Positions 1 to 5,737 of a DNA stretch of 7,117 nt are shown piece by piece. Location: contig JBBQWS010000088.1 of NCBI GenBank assembly GCA_038210415.1, positions 1 through 7,117 of the forward strand. The letters are read 5' to 3'. The position numbers and the translations under genes are program-made. The notes below the pieces were generated by a model, which was not told the origin of the DNA, searched no databases, and worked only from the letters and a program-made list of their open reading frames with translations. Within the stretch, counting starts at the first letter, position 1. Every line of letters starts with the position of its first letter. The stretch is from JBBQWS01 sp038210415 (GTDB lineage: Bacteria; Actinomycetota; Actinomycetes; Prado026).

Positions 1-266
1 CTGTTGCGCTGCCGGCTGGCAGCGACGAGAACTCGGCGGGCCTCGTCCGCGGTGAGCGGCTGTACCTCGTCGCGTTGGTTGCTGGGGGTATCGACGAGCG
101 CGCATTCGTTGCGGGCGACCCTCCCTCGCTGCATCGCCACCTTCAGCGCTCGCGAAAGAACTCGTTGGCACTGAACGACTGTGGATGGTGCGAGCCCTTC
201 AGCAAGGAGCTTGTCGCGCCAGGCTTCCACCCGCTCGGGCCGGAGGCGGTCCAGCCGGTAGCCCTC
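1..266 (-). pseudogene. Tyrosine recombinase (phage/ICE integrase) fragment, core-binding domain
   Basis: Read on the minus strand in the frame of codon 3-5, an open frame runs off the window at base 1. It encodes GYRLDRLRPERVEAW, then GLAPSTVVQCQRVLSRALK, then NECALVDTPSN and PLTADEARRVLVAAS. This is the SAM-like core-binding domain of a tyrosine integrase and the linker into its catalytic domain. That domain (the R-H-R-Y residues) would lie beyond base 1 and cannot be checked. The N-terminal arm-binding domain is missing: just upstream of the GYRLDRL segment the frame becomes unrelated sequence, and a stop lies at 372-374. An in-frame ATG exists at 305-303 but precedes non-integrase sequence and has no obvious ribosome binding site. 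Integrases of this type insert or excise elements at attachment sites, often tRNA genes. I infer a broken gene, cut by the junction near 260-270. The family call is firm; whether the rest of the gene is intact is unknown. Confidence 0.72.
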
Positions 267-372
267 CGGCGTCGAGGGTCGGACCCGTGGCGGACCGCTG
301 CACATCCCCGCAGGCGGTATGACGCAGCAGGTACCGAAACCCCGACCCGGCGGACAACCGGTGCATCGACAT
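267..372 (-). pseudogene. MobF (TrwC-like) conjugative relaxase, 5' fragment only
   Basis: The minus strand starts ATG at 372-370 and reads MSMHRLSAGSGFRYLLRHTA, then CGDVQRSATGPTLDA. This matches the usual opening of actinobacterial TrwC/TraI-type relaxases, which begin with M-S-hydrophobic-x-(K/R)-L-(S/T)-A-G and a Y-L-hydrophobic stretch. A Shine-Dalgarno GGGAGG at 386-381 sits 8 nt before the ATG and fixes this start; a longer in-frame start at 456 has no such support. Homology ends around 270-268. The frame then continues through integrase DNA read in the wrong phase to a stop at 201-199. The catalytic tyrosines, histidine triad and helicase half are absent, so no DNA nicking or transfer can be expected. 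Family knowledge: relaxases nick oriT and pilot conjugative transfer. The identification rests on about 35 residues, so confidence is moderate. Confidence 0.6.
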
Positions 373-639
373 CAACGAGACCTCCCGGTAGCGGTCCCCC
401 ACCCTGATGGTGGATTCACCCCTACACAAGGAGGTGTCCCGGAACAGGGGGACCACCGGGGGTCAGCCGAAGAAAGTTCGCCCACGGACGAAGATGGACG
501 CGGGCGCACGGAACCCGACCCGCGCCAGCAACCCCCGGTGCAAGACGAGTCACAGTCCTCGGTTGGTCACCCGCGCGTCGCGGTGCTCTGAACGGTCGAG
601 CGATTGCCGGGACCTCCGGATGGGCCAACCGGCCTCGCG
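373..639. other. Gene-poor region upstream of the relaxase remnant
   Basis: I see no convincing gene here on either strand. The short open frames are Arg/Pro-rich and look like non-coding GC-rich DNA. On the minus strand this is the region immediately upstream of the relaxase start, where the native element would have carried that gene's promoter and possibly oriT. I cannot identify a nic-site motif. A small inverted repeat, GTCCC and GGGAC around 436-453, and a GGCC-AACC-GGCC repeat at 623-634 just after the MarR stop are the only structures noted. The second could weakly end MarR transcription. Confidence 0.4.
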
Positions 640-1107
640 CTAGGCGCCGAGCTGGTCGCGCCTCGAAGTCTCGATGTCGGCGATCGCCTCCTCGAAGGCG
701 TTCGAGATGCCGTCGAGCGCGCGCCCGATCTCCTCGGCCGGCAGCTGCAAGCGCTCGGTGAACGACGAGATGGCCAGCTGGAACCCGGGGAACGAGCGGA
801 CCGTGATGCGGGTGCCGCTCGCGGTCAAGGACACAAGCTGGGAGCGTCCGTCTTCGGGATGCGGGCGCCGGCGCAGGTGACCGCGTTCGGACATCCGACG
901 TAAGTAGTTGGAGAGGGTCGGCTGGCGCATCCCGAGGTCGGCGGCCAGCTGCGTGGGGGTGATGGGACCGGTGAGGCGCACCCAGCTGTAGACCGCGAAG
1001 TCGTCGGCGGTCAGCGGACTGTCCGCCATGGCGACCTGCATCAGCCTGGCCTCGAGCTGAGAGATCGCGAACAGCTTGAGCAACGGTCCCTGCCGCGACG
1101 GCTCCAC
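640..1107 (-). CDS. MarR-family winged-helix transcriptional regulator
   Basis: A 155-residue protein of normal MarR length. Helices for dimerisation lie at about 9-30. The winged-helix DNA-binding domain spans about 33-100: PTQLAADLGM (51-60) is the first helix, RQPTLSNYLRRMSERGHL (61-78) is the recognition helix, and HPEDGRSQLVSLTASG (83-98) is the MarR wing, with the conserved D-G-R-S and L-T-x-x-G. The C-terminal helices (about 105-147) complete the dimer interface. I start it at GTG 1107-1105. A longer frame reaches 1290 but would run through the divergent promoter and the lipoprotein's 5' end and looks unrelated to MarR. ATG codons at 1041-1039 and 1029-1027 are possible but would trim the dimerisation helix. 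No strong ribosome binding site precedes the GTG. Such proteins usually repress themselves and a divergent neighbour and release DNA on binding a small phenolic ligand or on oxidation; the ligand here is unknown. Confidence 0.9.
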   Translation of the reverse strand: MEPSRQGPLLKLFAISQLEARLMQVAMADSPLTADDFAVYSWVRLTGPITPTQLAADLGMRQPTLSNYLRRMSERGHLRRRPHPEDGRSQLVSLTASGTRITVRSFPGFQLAISSFTERLQLPAEEIGRALDGISNAFEEAIADIETSRRDQLGA

Positions 1108-1114
1108 GTCGTCA

Positions 1115-1172
1115 TTGAACCGTAAGCAGCAGGGGCTATGCAGATAGTTCAACCATGATGTATCTCTGAACT
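1115..1172. promoter_or_regulatory. Divergent promoter region with three TTGAAC-type half-sites (candidate MarR operator)
   Basis: Only 65 bp separate the MarR start from the lipoprotein start, so both promoters must lie here or overlap a gene. TTGAAC occurs at 1115-1120, its inverse GTTCAA at 1147-1152, and CTGAAC at 1166-1171. AGTTCA (1146-1151) and TGAACT (1167-1172) form a perfect 6-bp inverted repeat with a 15-bp gap. AGATA (1142-1146) and TATCT (1161-1165) form another one nested around it. MarR dimers typically bind imperfect palindromes of about 16-20 bp in such gaps, so this is the obvious operator candidate. On the plus strand TTGAAC followed after 16 bp by TATGCA (1137-1142) is a weak promoter match. 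TATCTC at 1161-1166 would suit a leaderless transcript starting at 1173. Which promoter is used is inference. Confidence 0.45.
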
Positions 1173-2195
1173 GTGAAGATCTTTGGTCGACTGGCTGCCC
1201 TGGCCGTGGTCGGCGTGTGCCTGGCCGCGTGCGGCTCGGGTTCGGGGGCTGGCGGTGCAGCAGCCTCCACCTCGTCGCCTCCGTCGTCACCCTCCCCGTC
1301 CGACTCGGCCAGCACGCTCCCCACCGCCTCGGACCCGGCGTACGTGACAGCTCGAGTACGCACCGGCAACCAGCCGTGCGGGATCCTGGGTGCCGCCGGG
1401 TCGATCTGGGTCTCCGACTTCAAGGACGGCACCCTGTCGCGGCTCGACCCGACGACCGGGGCGCCGGTCGGGTCGCCAGTCCACAGCGGCGCCCAGCCGT
1501 GCGGGATGGCCTACGGTGCCGGGTCGATTTGGCTGCCCAACTATGGGGAATCCACGCTCGTCAGGGTCGACGCAACGACCGGGACCGTCCAGGCTCGGGT
1601 CGCTATCGGGACCAAGGCTTACGACGCCGTCTTCGCCGCGGGCATGGCCTGGGTGACCAACTACGCGGACCACAGCCTCACCAGGATCGACCCGGCCACG
1701 AACAAGCCGTCGACCTTCGTCATCGGCGCCACGGTCAACCCGGAAGGCATCGCGTACAGCGGCGGGCTGCTCTGGGTCTGTGGAGGCGCGGAGGACGACG
1801 TCCTGGAGGTCTCGCCGCAGACGGGCAAGGTGATCGGGTCGATCACGATGCCAGGGCACGCGGACTGGACGGCGTTCGACGCCGGTTCGGTCTGGGTGAG
1901 CGACTCCACCTCCGGCACCGTCAGCCGGATCGACACTGCCACCCGGAAGCTGGTCTGGACCAAGGCCGCGGGCACGGCACCGGCAGACGGCGACGTCCTG
2001 GCAGGCGCGGCATGGTTCGGCGACCAGGGCGACGGGACGGTGCGACGTGTCGAGCGCGCCGGCGTGGTGAGCCCCGGTCTCTCGGCCGCCGTGAAAAGCG
2101 CGTTCGTGCTTTGCGTGTATCAGGGCCAGCTCTGGGTCGCCGACTTCGGTGGCACCGACGTCGTACGCCTTGACCCCAGCAAGCTGACCGGTTAG
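1173..2195 (+). CDS. Secreted lipoprotein, seven-bladed beta-propeller (YncE/Vgb-like)
   Basis: A 340-residue protein. Residues 1-19 are a lipoprotein signal peptide (K2, R6, hydrophobic core) ending in the lipobox LAAC with lipid-modified Cys20, so it should be anchored to the outer face of the membrane. Residues 21-58 are a Gly/Ser/Pro-rich tether. From about 60 to the end, seven repeats of 40-41 residues each carry a hydrophobic-Trp pair (Trp at 80, 120, 160, 201, 241, 281 and about 321), followed by a turn and an R-x-D-x-x-T-G type motif such as SRLDPTTG, VRVDATTG and TRIDPATN. This period predicts a seven-bladed propeller of the YncE/virginiamycin-B-lyase-like superfamily. Catalytic residues of Vgb are not evident, so a binding or scaffold role is likelier than lyase activity. 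The start is GTG 1173; the next upstream in-frame codons reach a stop at 1167. There is no Shine-Dalgarno, which fits leaderless translation. It is divergent from the MarR gene and probably under its control. Confidence 0.85.
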   Translation: MKIFGRLAALAVVGVCLAACGSGSGAGGAAASTSSPPSSPSPSDSASTLPTASDPAYVTARVRTGNQPCGILGAAGSIWVSDFKDGTLSRLDPTTGAPVGSPVHSGAQPCGMAYGAGSIWLPNYGESTLVRVDATTGTVQARVAIGTKAYDAVFAAGMAWVTNYADHSLTRIDPATNKPSTFVIGATVNPEGIAYSGGLLWVCGGAEDDVLEVSPQTGKVIGSITMPGHADWTAFDAGSVWVSDSTSGTVSRIDTATRKLVWTKAAGTAPADGDVLAGAAWFGDQGDGTVRRVERAGVVSPGLSAAVKSAFVLCVYQGQLWVADFGGTDVVRLDPSKLTG

Positions 2196-2217
2196 GCACC
2201 GGATCGGGTCTGCCGTC

Positions 2218-2247
2218 GGTTCAGTTGACGGCGGTGTCCACCGAACC
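2218..2247 (+). terminator. Candidate terminator hairpin after the lipoprotein gene
   Basis: GGTTCAGT at 2218-2225 can pair with ACCGAACC at 2240-2247 with one mismatch, 23 nt after the lipoprotein stop. An overlapping alternative is the palindrome CGGTG-TC-CACCG at 2232-2243. There is no T-tract afterwards, which is common for actinobacterial terminators, so this is a position-based suggestion. The tight palindrome could equally be a protein-binding site for the peptidase gene downstream. Confidence 0.35.
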
Positions 2248-2293
2248 CGCAGCAGCCCCCAGAGGTGCAGTTTCGGCTTGGTGGCCGCTGGCC

Positions 2294-2378
2294 AAAGGGT
2301 TCCGCCCGCAACCACAAATCAGGTGCCGGGGCGGGGGTCGCGCCTCAGCCCTCGGGAACCCCTTTAAGGCGTCCTTAA
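2294..2378 (+). promoter_or_regulatory. Structured leader upstream of the peptidase gene
   Basis: The 243-bp gap between the lipoprotein and peptidase genes holds two notable structures. AAAGGGTTCC (2294-2303) can pair with GGAACCCCTTT (2355-2365) with a single bulged base, enclosing about 51 nt. Immediately after, and sharing bases with it, TTAAGG-CGT-CCTTAA (2364-2378) is a perfect 6-bp hairpin or palindrome. The two stems compete for 2364-2365, as expected of an attenuator, but the palindrome could also be an operator. A good Shine-Dalgarno, AGGAGG, lies at 2428-2433. I compared the stretch by eye with the c-di-AMP (ydaO) and c-di-GMP-I riboswitch consensus, both seen near secreted enzymes, and found neither. 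No clear -35/-10 pair was recognised. Confidence 0.4.
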
Positions 2379-2438
2379 GCGCTCCGTCGGAGAGTCCTCC
2401 CAGCCGGGCAGTCCAGCCCACGCACCCAGGAGGATTCG

Positions 2439-4028
2439 ATGACCTGTACCGCTCGCACCCAGACCCTGCGCCGCTCGCTCGCCCGGTTCACCTCGGTGGG
2501 CCTCGCCGTCGCGCTCGCCACCGGCGCAGCCAGTGTCGCCTCCGGAACCGCCCACGCGGCGCCGCTGACGACCGCGAAGGCCGGCGGCGACCCGGCCCTA
2601 CTGTTCCCGGCCGGGGTCAAGACCGCGACCACGCACTCAGTGCTCGCCGCCCCAAAGGTCGGGCTGAGGTCGATGGTGGTCCCCGCGTCCGTCGACCTGA
2701 GCGGCTACCACGTGCCGGTCATGAACCAGGGCAACCACAGCTCGTGCGTCGGCTGGACGGTCGGCTACGCACTGGTCGGGCTGGAGGCCCGCCGGGCCGG
2801 CCTCGGCGATCCGGGGTCGGCGGCCTACTACGTCTACTCGCAGATCAACGGTGGCACGGACAACGGCAGCTGGCCGGTGGACGCGCTCAACGTCGTGGCC
2901 ACCCAGGGTGTGGACACCGTCCCGCACTACTGGCAGCAGGCGGCCGACGACGTCATCACCAGGCCCGACGCGTCCGAGAAGGCCAACGCTGCCCAGTGGA
3001 AGGTGACCGGCGTCCACAACTGGTTCGGCGTGGCCCACACCTCGGTGATCGGCGGGGACGCCGGCGTCACGCTGATCAAGACCGCCCTCGCCAGCGGACA
3101 CCCGGTGGCGATCTCGATCCCGATCCGCAAGGGCTTCGACGCGATGTACAACACGGGCGTCTCGTTCGACAACGACAACACCACGGCGAGCCGGGGCGGC
3201 CACGAGGTCCTCGCAGTCGGCTACGACTCGAACGGCCTTGTCATCCAGAACTCCTGGGGCACCGGGTTCGGGTCAGGCGGTTTCGCCCGACTGGCCTGGA
3301 ACGTCGTTAAGACCGATGTCGACTCGGCGTTCTCGATCGACGGCCTGGCGCGCACGACCACCACGGACACCACAGTTCCCACGGTCTCCGCCCCCGCATC
3401 CCTGCCGCAGCTCGGTAGCTCGACCGCGACGAGCGGCGTCACGAAGTACGTCACGAAGTTCACCGCCAGCGACGCGGGTGGCGTCTCGTCCACCCTGGTC
3501 GACTACCAGACGGACGGTGGCACCTGGGTGGCGCTGACCCTTCCGGCGGCCACCACCACGTCGTTCACCTTCGACCTGACGCCCGGCCACACGTACCGGT
3601 TCACCGCCTCCGCCTACGACAAGGCCGGGAACTGGAGCGGCTGGGTCTATGGAGCGACGTTCGGGGTCGGCAGTTACAGCGAGGCCAGCGCTTCGTACTC
3701 CACCGGCTGGACGCAGAACGCCTGGACCTCGGCGGTCGGAGGGGCCCTGCGAGTCACCTCGACGGCGAACGCCTCTGCCAGCTTCACGTTCACCGGTCGC
3801 GGCGTGGCCTGGGTGACCAGCAAGTCGACGAACCGCGGAGTCGCCTACGTCTACCTCGACGGGGTGTACCAGGGGACCTGGGACACCTACGCGGCCACCA
3901 CCCAGGCCCGTGCCGTCGCCCTCACCGCGACCTGGCCGACGTCCGGTACGCACACCCTCAGGCTCGTGAACGCAGCGACGAGCGGCCGGCCGAACATCGA
4001 CGTCGACAACTTCGTCGTCACCACCTGA
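2439..4028 (+). CDS. Secreted papain-family (C1A) cysteine peptidase with two C-terminal beta domains
   Basis: A 529-residue exported protein. Residues 1-40 form a Sec signal peptide (arginines at 11-16, hydrophobic core 19-30, cleavage after AHA at 40). A short segment (41-83) may be a propeptide; no I29-type inhibitor domain is visible. Residues 84-303 are the peptidase: oxyanion Gln97 and nucleophile Cys103 in NQGNHSSCVGW, His255 in GGHEVLAVGYD, and Asn271 with Trp273 in QNSWGTGFGSGGFARL. All catalytic residues are present, so it should hydrolyse peptide bonds outside the cell. Residues about 309-408 resemble an Ig/fibronectin-like domain with the bacterial YDKAGNWS signature. Residues about 413-529 are a jelly-roll-like domain (FTFTGRGVAWV, NRGVAYVYLDG) often appended to actinobacterial secreted hydrolases and thought to bind carbohydrate or surfaces. 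ATG 2439 has AGGAGG 5 nt upstream. Substrate unknown. Confidence 0.92.
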   Translation: MTCTARTQTLRRSLARFTSVGLAVALATGAASVASGTAHAAPLTTAKAGGDPALLFPAGVKTATTHSVLAAPKVGLRSMVVPASVDLSGYHVPVMNQGNHSSCVGWTVGYALVGLEARRAGLGDPGSAAYYVYSQINGGTDNGSWPVDALNVVATQGVDTVPHYWQQAADDVITRPDASEKANAAQWKVTGVHNWFGVAHTSVIGGDAGVTLIKTALASGHPVAISIPIRKGFDAMYNTGVSFDNDNTTASRGGHEVLAVGYDSNGLVIQNSWGTGFGSGGFARLAWNVVKTDVDSAFSIDGLARTTTTDTTVPTVSAPASLPQLGSSTATSGVTKYVTKFTASDAGGVSSTLVDYQTDGGTWVALTLPAATTTSFTFDLTPGHTYRFTASAYDKAGNWSGWVYGATFGVGSYSEASASYSTGWTQNAWTSAVGGALRVTSTANASASFTFTGRGVAWVTSKSTNRGVAYVYLDGVYQGTWDTYAATTQARAVALTATWPTSGTHTLRLVNAATSGRPNIDVDNFVVTT

Positions 4029-4070
4029 TCGGTCGGAACTCGACAGTGAACAGTCAGTCCTTGCTGAACA

Positions 4071-4123
4071 GCCTGTACCGCGCCAACGGCTTACCTTATG
4101 GTGACCGCTGGCGCGGTACAGGC
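4071..4123 (+). terminator. 53-nt near-perfect hairpin between the peptidase and the next secreted-protein gene
   Basis: GCCTGTACCGCGCCA (4071-4085) and TGGCGCGGTACAGGC (4109-4123) are a perfect 15-bp inverted repeat. The spacer also folds: CGG (4087-4089) pairs with CCG (4105-4107), and TTACC (4091-4095) pairs with GGTGA (4100-4104, one G-U), leaving a TTAT loop. The arms are broken only by one A-C mismatch and one bulged C, giving 23 pairs in all. It starts 42 nt after the peptidase stop and ends 42 nt before the next start codon. No T-tract follows. The likeliest role is an actinobacterial U-less terminator or an RNA stability or attenuation element that sets the ratio of the two secreted products. 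A protein-binding site is also possible. Confidence 0.7.
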
Positions 4124-4150
4124 ACCCCTGAGCCCTGCACCAGTCAACCG

Positions 4151-4168
4151 AAAGGCGAGCCGCCAGTG
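4151..4168 (+). promoter_or_regulatory. Ribosome binding site that decides the start at GTG 4166
   Basis: AAAGGCGAG at 4151-4159 precedes GTG 4166-4168. The alternative upstream in-frame GTG at 4046 would force translation through the long hairpin at 4071-4123. It would also add 40 residues that do not resemble a signal peptide, whereas the 4166 start gives an ordinary export signal. Spacing from AAAGG to GTG is about 10 nt, a little long but workable. Confidence 0.55.
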
Positions 4169-5737
4169 ACTACTCCCGGTGTTCCGACGCCCCCCGCGCC
4201 GCGCCGTCCGATCCGTAAGCTCCCGCGTCGGCTTCTCGGTCAGCGCGGGCTCGCCGTCGCCGGCACGCTCGTCATGGTGGCGGCCGGGCTGGCCACCGCC
4301 AGCGCAGCACCCGCGTCTGCGGCCTTCATCGTCTGCGCACCGGGCGTCAACACCTTCGTCTGGGACGGCAACCTCGGGGATACTCCGGGGCAGGTCGGTG
4401 ACAACCGGAACTGGGCGGATGCCTACAACTGGGACACCGACTGCATCCCCGGACTACTGAACCAGCCGCATGACGACAACGTGACGATCCCGCTGGGTGC
4501 GGCGGTGCGGCTGAACGACGGAGAGTCGGCTGACGTCGCGTCGCTGACCAACAACGGCAGCCTCACCATCACCAAGGGGGGCGCGCTGGTCACCTACGGG
4601 GACTCCACCAGCAGCGTCATGCTGCTGCAGGGCATCCTCGCCGGTACCGGTCGGTTCACTGTGACCAAGACGCTGACCTGGCAGTCCACCAGCGGAGGCG
4701 CGGCGACGATGTCCACGCGTCGCTGTGGGGCGGTCCTGCTGGGTGTCCCGGTCGACTGCAGCGCACCGCCGGCCAGTATCGGTACCACGGTGGTCAACCC
4801 GGGCGCGAAGCTCGTCATCAACGGCCGCGGCGTGAACTTCTCCGACCACCGGGTGATCGAGAACCATGGCACCACGACGGTGAGCGGCGCGGGGTACATC
4901 GCGGCCGACTACGGCACGGGCTTCCGCAACCTCCGCGCCCCAGCGGCGGTGCAGCCGAAGTTCCAGCTCGCGAACGACGGCGGCTACTACCAGGGGTTCG
5001 CGATCGCCGGATTCGGTCTGAGCACGTTCACCAACAGCGGGCTGGTCACCAAGATCGGTGGCACGGCCGCCGGGGTCAGCATCATCGACGCTCAGTTCAG
5101 CCAGAGCGACCCGGGCTCGACGTACACCGGCACCACCCAGGTCAAGATCGGGACCCTCACGATCTACCAGCCGGGCAACGACATCGTCCAGCAGGCGAGC
5201 GTCAAGCAGGGGGCGACGTTCGGCAACGGCGGCCCGCCGGGGCCGTGCGACCCGGTCAACCACCCCGAGCTGTGCGGGCTGGTTGCGCCGACCGGGTCGG
5301 ATCCGGAGGTGGCCACGGTCCAGCTGACCAAGCCGGGGACGACATCGTCCAAGGTCGCGATCACCGAGGTCTCCGGGGTACCCGTGGTCTCGGGACAGCG
5401 CGGCGTGCCGGTGCAGATCGAGACGCCGTCAGCGCAGGCCGACCCGACGAACCCGCTGCGGTTCCGGATCTTGCTCGACTCGTCGCTCCTGCTTCTCGGT
5501 GAGACGCCTGCCGCCGTGGCCGCGAACGCGGTCGTCGCGCGTCAGGTCACCACGACGGTCGCGTACGCGGCGCTGCCGAACTGCGAGGCGGTGACGCTGA
5601 GCAGCACGATCCCGGCGTGCGTCTCTCGGACGCTCAGCGCCTCCGAGACGACGGCCATCGGCAATGGCGACGTGGTCATCGTGATCAACAGCCTGGCGAA
5701 CAGCCGCTACCGGGTCAGCAAGGTGGGCGCAGCGTAG
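4166..5737 (+). CDS. Large secreted protein with beta-helix-like body, function unknown
   Basis: From GTG 4166 the product is 523 residues. A basic N-terminus (RRPIRKLPRRLLGQR, 13-27) precedes a hydrophobic stretch (28-46) and a signal-peptidase site after ASA at 52, so it is exported. The body (about 60-345) has a W-x-G and N-W opening (FVWDGNL, RNWADAYNW) with D-x-V-x-I-P, then Gly/Thr/Asn-rich short strands (LTNNGSLTITKGGALV, LAGTGRFTVTKTLTW, VIENHGTTTVSGAG). This is typical of right-handed beta-helix or autotransporter-like surface proteins. The C-terminal part (about 375-523) is a separate beta-rich region. Eight cysteines (57, 93, 187, 198, 361, 370, 473, 485) are mostly closely paired, suggesting disulfides. 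No sortase motif, membrane anchor or catalytic motif was seen, so it is probably released or loosely cell-associated. It follows the peptidase by 137 bp and may be co-transcribed or separated by the hairpin. I do not recognise a named family. Confidence 0.8.
   Translation: MTTPGVPTPPAPRRPIRKLPRRLLGQRGLAVAGTLVMVAAGLATASAAPASAAFIVCAPGVNTFVWDGNLGDTPGQVGDNRNWADAYNWDTDCIPGLLNQPHDDNVTIPLGAAVRLNDGESADVASLTNNGSLTITKGGALVTYGDSTSSVMLLQGILAGTGRFTVTKTLTWQSTSGGAATMSTRRCGAVLLGVPVDCSAPPASIGTTVVNPGAKLVINGRGVNFSDHRVIENHGTTTVSGAGYIAADYGTGFRNLRAPAAVQPKFQLANDGGYYQGFAIAGFGLSTFTNSGLVTKIGGTAAGVSIIDAQFSQSDPGSTYTGTTQVKIGTLTIYQPGNDIVQQASVKQGATFGNGGPPGPCDPVNHPELCGLVAPTGSDPEVATVQLTKPGTTSSKVAITEVSGVPVVSGQRGVPVQIETPSAQADPTNPLRFRILLDSSLLLLGETPAAVAANAVVARQVTTTVAYAALPNCEAVTLSSTIPACVSRTLSASETTAIGNGDVVIVINSLANSRYRVSKVGAA

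Noticed and set aside
426..435. Near-perfect Shine-Dalgarno AAGGAGGTGT on the plus strand
   Set aside because: No start codon lies at a usable distance downstream, and the plus-strand frames here are Arg/Pro-rich non-coding-like sequence.
199..456. A single 85-residue minus-strand gene starting at 456
   Set aside because: The ribosome binding site supports ATG 372, and the last third is integrase DNA read in the wrong frame, so this is a fused remnant rather than a gene.
1108..1290. N-terminal extension of the MarR gene to 1290
   Set aside because: It would cross the divergent promoter and the lipoprotein signal sequence and encodes Arg/Pro-rich sequence unlike any MarR N-terminus.
1287..2315. 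Long open frames antisense to, or shifted within, the lipoprotein and peptidase genes
   Set aside because: These are high-GC shadow frames rich in Arg, Pro and Gly with no domain signature; the plus-strand genes explain the codon pattern.
2294..2438. c-di-AMP (ydaO) or c-di-GMP-I riboswitch upstream of the secreted peptidase
   Set aside because: The conserved core segments of either class as I recall them are not present; only generic stems were found.
4046..4165. Upstream GTG start at 4046 for the secreted beta-helix-like protein
   Set aside because: It would translate through a very strong hairpin and add 40 residues before the signal peptide, without a ribosome binding site.
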